In this document: positions 61,327 to 64,000 of the stretch, in pieces
How the letters are laid out: every line of letters begins with the position of its first letter
Numbering within the stretch: the first letter of the stretch is position 1
Assembly: GCF_002015085.1 (NCBI RefSeq)
Contig: NZ_MUXW01000041.1
Coordinates: forward strand, 5,930 to 69,929
Origin: Glaesserella parasuis
GTDB lineage: Bacteria > Pseudomonadota > Gammaproteobacteria > Enterobacterales > Pasteurellaceae
Direction of reading: 5' to 3'
Length of the DNA stretch: 64,000 bases
Position numbers and translations under genes: made by a program
Notes under the pieces: model-generated
Told to the model about the DNA's origin: nothing
Seen by the model: the letters and a program-made list of their open reading frames with translations, nothing else
Databases searched by the model: none

Positions 61327-62085
61327 TTATTTCTGATATTTATTCCACAAATCAGCATACTTCACAAAAGTAGAATGTGCCGACAGAACGGCAAGTAAAA
61401 AACCTTGCTTACCATCAAGAAAACCTGCTTTTAAAATATACATTTTTACAAAACAGCCGACAGCGTGGGTAACACCTTGGAATAAAGTTGCTTTTTTGCC
61501 AGCTTTGGCTCTTTGCTCTGACCAAGCCTTAGCGTAACTTGCTGATTTTACTAGATAATGGTGAATATCTTTATAAGTAAAATGCAATAAATCGCCTTTA
61601 AGTTTAACGACTTTGGCTTCTTTTGGATAATGGACTTTTTCGTGAACAAGTTCATCGCCGTATTGAGCAAAATCCGTACGGTAAAGTCTCACTACATAAT
61701 CAGGATACCACCCTGAATGGCGAATTTGTCTGCCAAAAACTTCACTTAAACGGGGAATTTGATAAACCGTGTTTGGTTCATTACTACTTACCGCTTGTTG
61801 TATGCTCTGTTTTAATTCTTGGGTGACACGTTCGTCAGCATCAAGCCAGAGAACGTAATCGCTGGTGACATATTGTTGAGCAAGTTGGCGTTGTTTACCA
61901 AAGCCTTGCCAATCGGTGTTTTCATAGAATTTTGCTCCGTATTGTAAGGCGATCTCTTTGGTATTGTCGCTACTTCCAGAGTCTAAAATGATGATTTCGT
62001 CCACCCAACCTTTGACAGTTTCTAAACATTGGGCAAGATCCTGCGATTCGTTTTTGACAATCATAGCGACACTAAGCGTTGGCAT
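61327..62085 (-). CDS. lgtF: Glycosyltransferase family 2, LgtF/WaaE (KdtX)-like
   Basis: A 252-aa inner-core glycosyltransferase. Motifs: LSVAMIVKNESQDLAQCLET, IIILDSGSSDNT, and the metal-binding DxD in LWLDADERVTQEL, followed by WYPDYVVRLYRTD and EKVHYP of the WaaE/KdtX/LgtF group. In Haemophilus LgtF adds glucose to heptose I of lipooligosaccharide; the same role is likely here but is inferred. waaA and coaD, frequent neighbours, are absent. Confidence 0.85.
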   Translation of the reverse strand: MPTLSVAMIVKNESQDLAQCLETVKGWVDEIIILDSGSSDNTKEIALQYGAKFYENTDWQGFGKQRQLAQQYVTSDYVLWLDADERVTQELKQSIQQAVSSNEPNTVYQIPRLSEVFGRQIRHSGWYPDYVVRLYRTDFAQYGDELVHEKVHYPKEAKVVKLKGDLLHFTYKDIHHYLVKSASYAKAWSEQRAKAGKKATLFQGVTHAVGCFVKMYILKAGFLDGKQGFLLAVLSAHSTFVKYADLWNKYQK

Positions 62086-62205
62086 AGGTTATCCTTTTTG
62101 AAATTAAGTCAGTTTCGCCTATTTTAGCATATCTTTAGCTTTAAAATTTATTCTGAATATGCTATTTTCTACGCCGATTTTTTTTAGCATAGAAAGGCAA
62201 TTTTA

Positions 62206-62520
62206 ATGTCAGTAAATTTAACAACAAAACAGAAACAATTTTTAAAAGGGCTTGCTCATCATTTAAGCCCAGTCGTGATGCTTGGTGGTAATGGTTTAAC
62301 CGAAGGGGTGTTAGCCGAGATCGAGAATGCGTTAGATCACCACGAGTTGATTAAAGTGAAGATCGCAGGGGCTGATCGTGAGATGAAGCAGTTGATTATT
62401 GATGCGATTGTGCGTGAAACCAAAGCGGTGGAAGTGCAGACCATTGGGCATATTTTAGTGCTTTATCGTCAAAGTGAAGAGAAGAAAATCAGCTTGCCAA
62501 AGATAGCTAGGAGCATTTAA
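62206..62520 (+). CDS. yhbY: Ribosome assembly RNA-binding protein YhbY
   Basis: A 104-aa CRM-domain protein associated with pre-50S ribosomes. Characteristic stretches are LTTKQKQFLKGLAHHLSPVV, MLGGNGLTEGVLAEI, ALDHHELIKVKI, and the C-terminal IGHILVLYRQS. Length matches the family. It is a single gene; in E. coli yhbY is divergent from rlmE/ftsH. Confidence 0.95.
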   Translation: MSVNLTTKQKQFLKGLAHHLSPVVMLGGNGLTEGVLAEIENALDHHELIKVKIAGADREMKQLIIDAIVRETKAVEVQTIGHILVLYRQSEEKKISLPKIARSI

Positions 62521-62602
62521 TCAAATCTTCAGGAATAGATGTTTGTAAGCACAGTGATATATTCATAGGGACAGAGAAATTAGTTAATACTTAGAGTGTT
62601 GT

Positions 62603-64000
62603 ATGAATAATAAACAAAATATAAGCCTGTTACTCAAACAAAATTTTGCATCAGGATTAGTCGTTTTTCTTGTCGCATTGCCTTTGTGCTTAGGTATTGC
62701 CCTTGATCAGGAGTGCCACCTTTAGCTGGGATTTTATCTGGGGTTATTGGAGGTGTCATCATTGGCGCATTAAGTTCTTCTCATATTAGTGTTTCTGGAC
62801 CTGCAGCGGGTTTAGCAGCGATGACAGAATTGGGGTCTTTCGAGTTATTTTTATGTTCTGGTGTGATTGTGGGCGCACTGCAATTGCTTCTGGGTTTTCT
62901 TCGAGCTGGGAGTATCTCAAACTATATACCTATTTCTGTGATTGAAGGAATGTTGGCAGGGCTCGGTGTGATTATTATCCTTAAACAGTTACCTTATGCT
63001 CTTGGTAGTGATGATACATTAATTGAAATTGTTCATTCTACTGGACGGGTTCATTTAGGGTCTTTGGTTGTTGCAGTAGTTGCGTTTATTATTATGATTG
63101 GTTGGGAAGAGCAACCTCGATTACGTTAACTCAAATTACTCCCTTCTGCTTTAGTTGCCGTTATTGTGGGGATTTTACTTAACCAGCTTTTCATATGGTT
63201 CAACAGCCCGCTTGCAATTCCAACAAATCAATTAGTTCAACTACCACTATTAAACTCTTTAGATGAAGTAAGTTCCTTAATTCGCTTTCCTAGCTTAGAG
63301 GGTTTCAATAATAGCATAGTCTGGATTACAGGGGGAACTATTGCAGTAGTTGCCTCTGTGGAAACATTACTTTCAATTGAGGCTGCAGATCGTTTAGATG
63401 TTCGCCGTCGAATTACGGATAATAATCATGAGTTACGAGTACAAGGTTTTGCTAATATATTAACCTCTTCGATAGGAGGTTTACCTATGACATCGGTCAT
63501 TGTGCGTTCTTCTGCTAATGCAAATGCAGGAGCGACTCATAAAACATCTGCGGTATTTCATGGTGTTTTGTTGCTTATGTGTGTATTAACTATTCCAAGT
63601 GTGCTCAACCAGATTCCCCTTGCAACGTTAGCGGCAGTATTAATATTGATTGGATATAAATTGACACATCCAAAGCATTATAAACCTTTTTGGTGTAAGG
63701 GGAGTTATCAATTTATTCCTTTCGTTGCAACAATGGTTTCTGTTGTTTTCCTTGATTTGCTGAAAGGGGTAGGGATTGGCTTAGTGATTAGTATTCTATT
63801 CATTCTGCATGGAAATATGAAAAGAGCTTATTACTTGAGCCGTGAAGAATTAGCTGATGCGGATAAGATTATACTTGAGCTAGGTGAAGAAGTCTCTTTT
63901 TTGAATAAGGCAGCGATTAAGAAAACTTTAAAAAATATTCAACCTAATTCAAAAGTTACAATTAATGCCAAGCGGGCTTTATATATTGCAAGTGATGTAT
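62603..64000 (+). pseudogene. SulP-family inorganic anion transporter, interrupted and cut by the window end
   Basis: Starts at the ATG 62603: NISLLLKQNFASGLVVFLVA and LPLCLGIAL, then a one-base deletion near 62705 breaks the frame (expected GIALASGVPPLAG). From 62713 it continues as PPLAGILSGVIGGVIIGAL through the SulP core and a TAA stop at 63127-63129 replaces a Lys-like codon. The same frame continues to the window end with ETLLSIEAADRLDVRRRITD, GGLPMTSVIVRSSANANAGA and the start of a STAS domain (about 63870 onward). Two disabling changes suggest a pseudogene. The family carries sulfate, bicarbonate or other anions. Confidence 0.75.

Overview
The window is a stretch of Pasteurellaceae chromosome. 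Gene content and order (bamD/rluD, nudB-yebC-ruvC, leuS-lptE-holA, ptsH-ptsI-crr, argR/mdh, yajC-secD-secF, kdsB-epmC) are gammaproteobacterial. The scattered uptake-signal core ACAAGCGGT, rather than AAGTGCGGT, points to the Actinobacillus pleuropneumoniae / Mannheimia / Bibersteinia side of the family. The species cannot be fixed from sequence alone. The DNA is AT-rich and mostly dense housekeeping sequence.

Layout. 1-8.0 kb: outer-membrane assembly (bamD), rRNA/tRNA modification (rluD, rsmE, rlmD), tRNA-Ser(GGA), bolA, yajG, yqgE-yqgF and a dGTPase-like gene. 8.3-14.1 kb: a dppABCDF peptide/haem uptake operon, interrupted between dppB and dppC by a roughly 240-bp palindrome-rich element. 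14.2-16.7 kb: nudB-yebC-ruvC, with an ACP/MliC-like lipoprotein gene between yebC and ruvC. 17.0-21.9 kb: a three-gene type I secretion system (TolC-like, LapB-like ABC exporter, HlyD-like adaptor) with no substrate gene nearby. 22.2-28.5 kb: folP, coaE-yacG and leuS-lptE-holA. 28.6-29.4 kb: an unknown 131-aa protein divergent from an XRE regulator. 29.7-33.1 kb: thrS, preceded by a tRNA-Thr anticodon-arm mimic, and miaB. 33.3-37.4 kb: the PTS core operon ptsH-ptsI-crr, and asd.

37.4-41.9 kb is the clearest foreign island. It holds decayed minus-strand fragments, a frameshifted phage-type repressor whose stop overlaps the start of a very AT-rich 1076-aa type IIG restriction-modification-like protein, and an IS1595-family transposase remnant. 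It ends directly in front of lpxB, which is cut off from its usual lpxA partner. 43-51 kb: secF-secD-yajC, ytfJ, argG, gpmA, kdsB-epmC and a nitroreductase. 51.8-56.6 kb: tkt with an upstream CRP-like site, a GT9 heptosyltransferase-like gene, a frameshifted flavin-oxidase-like gene and an isolated rmlB. 56.7-62.5 kb: yfcH-argR, mdh, ybbN-trxB, an LgtF/WaaE-like glycosyltransferase and yhbY. The window ends inside a SulP anion transporter gene carrying both a frameshift and an in-frame stop.

The points most worth a second look are the thrS operator mimic, the type IIG island with its coupled regulator remnant, the substrate-less type I secretion operon, the three families of intergenic palindromic elements, and the two interrupted genes (flavin oxidase-like and SulP).
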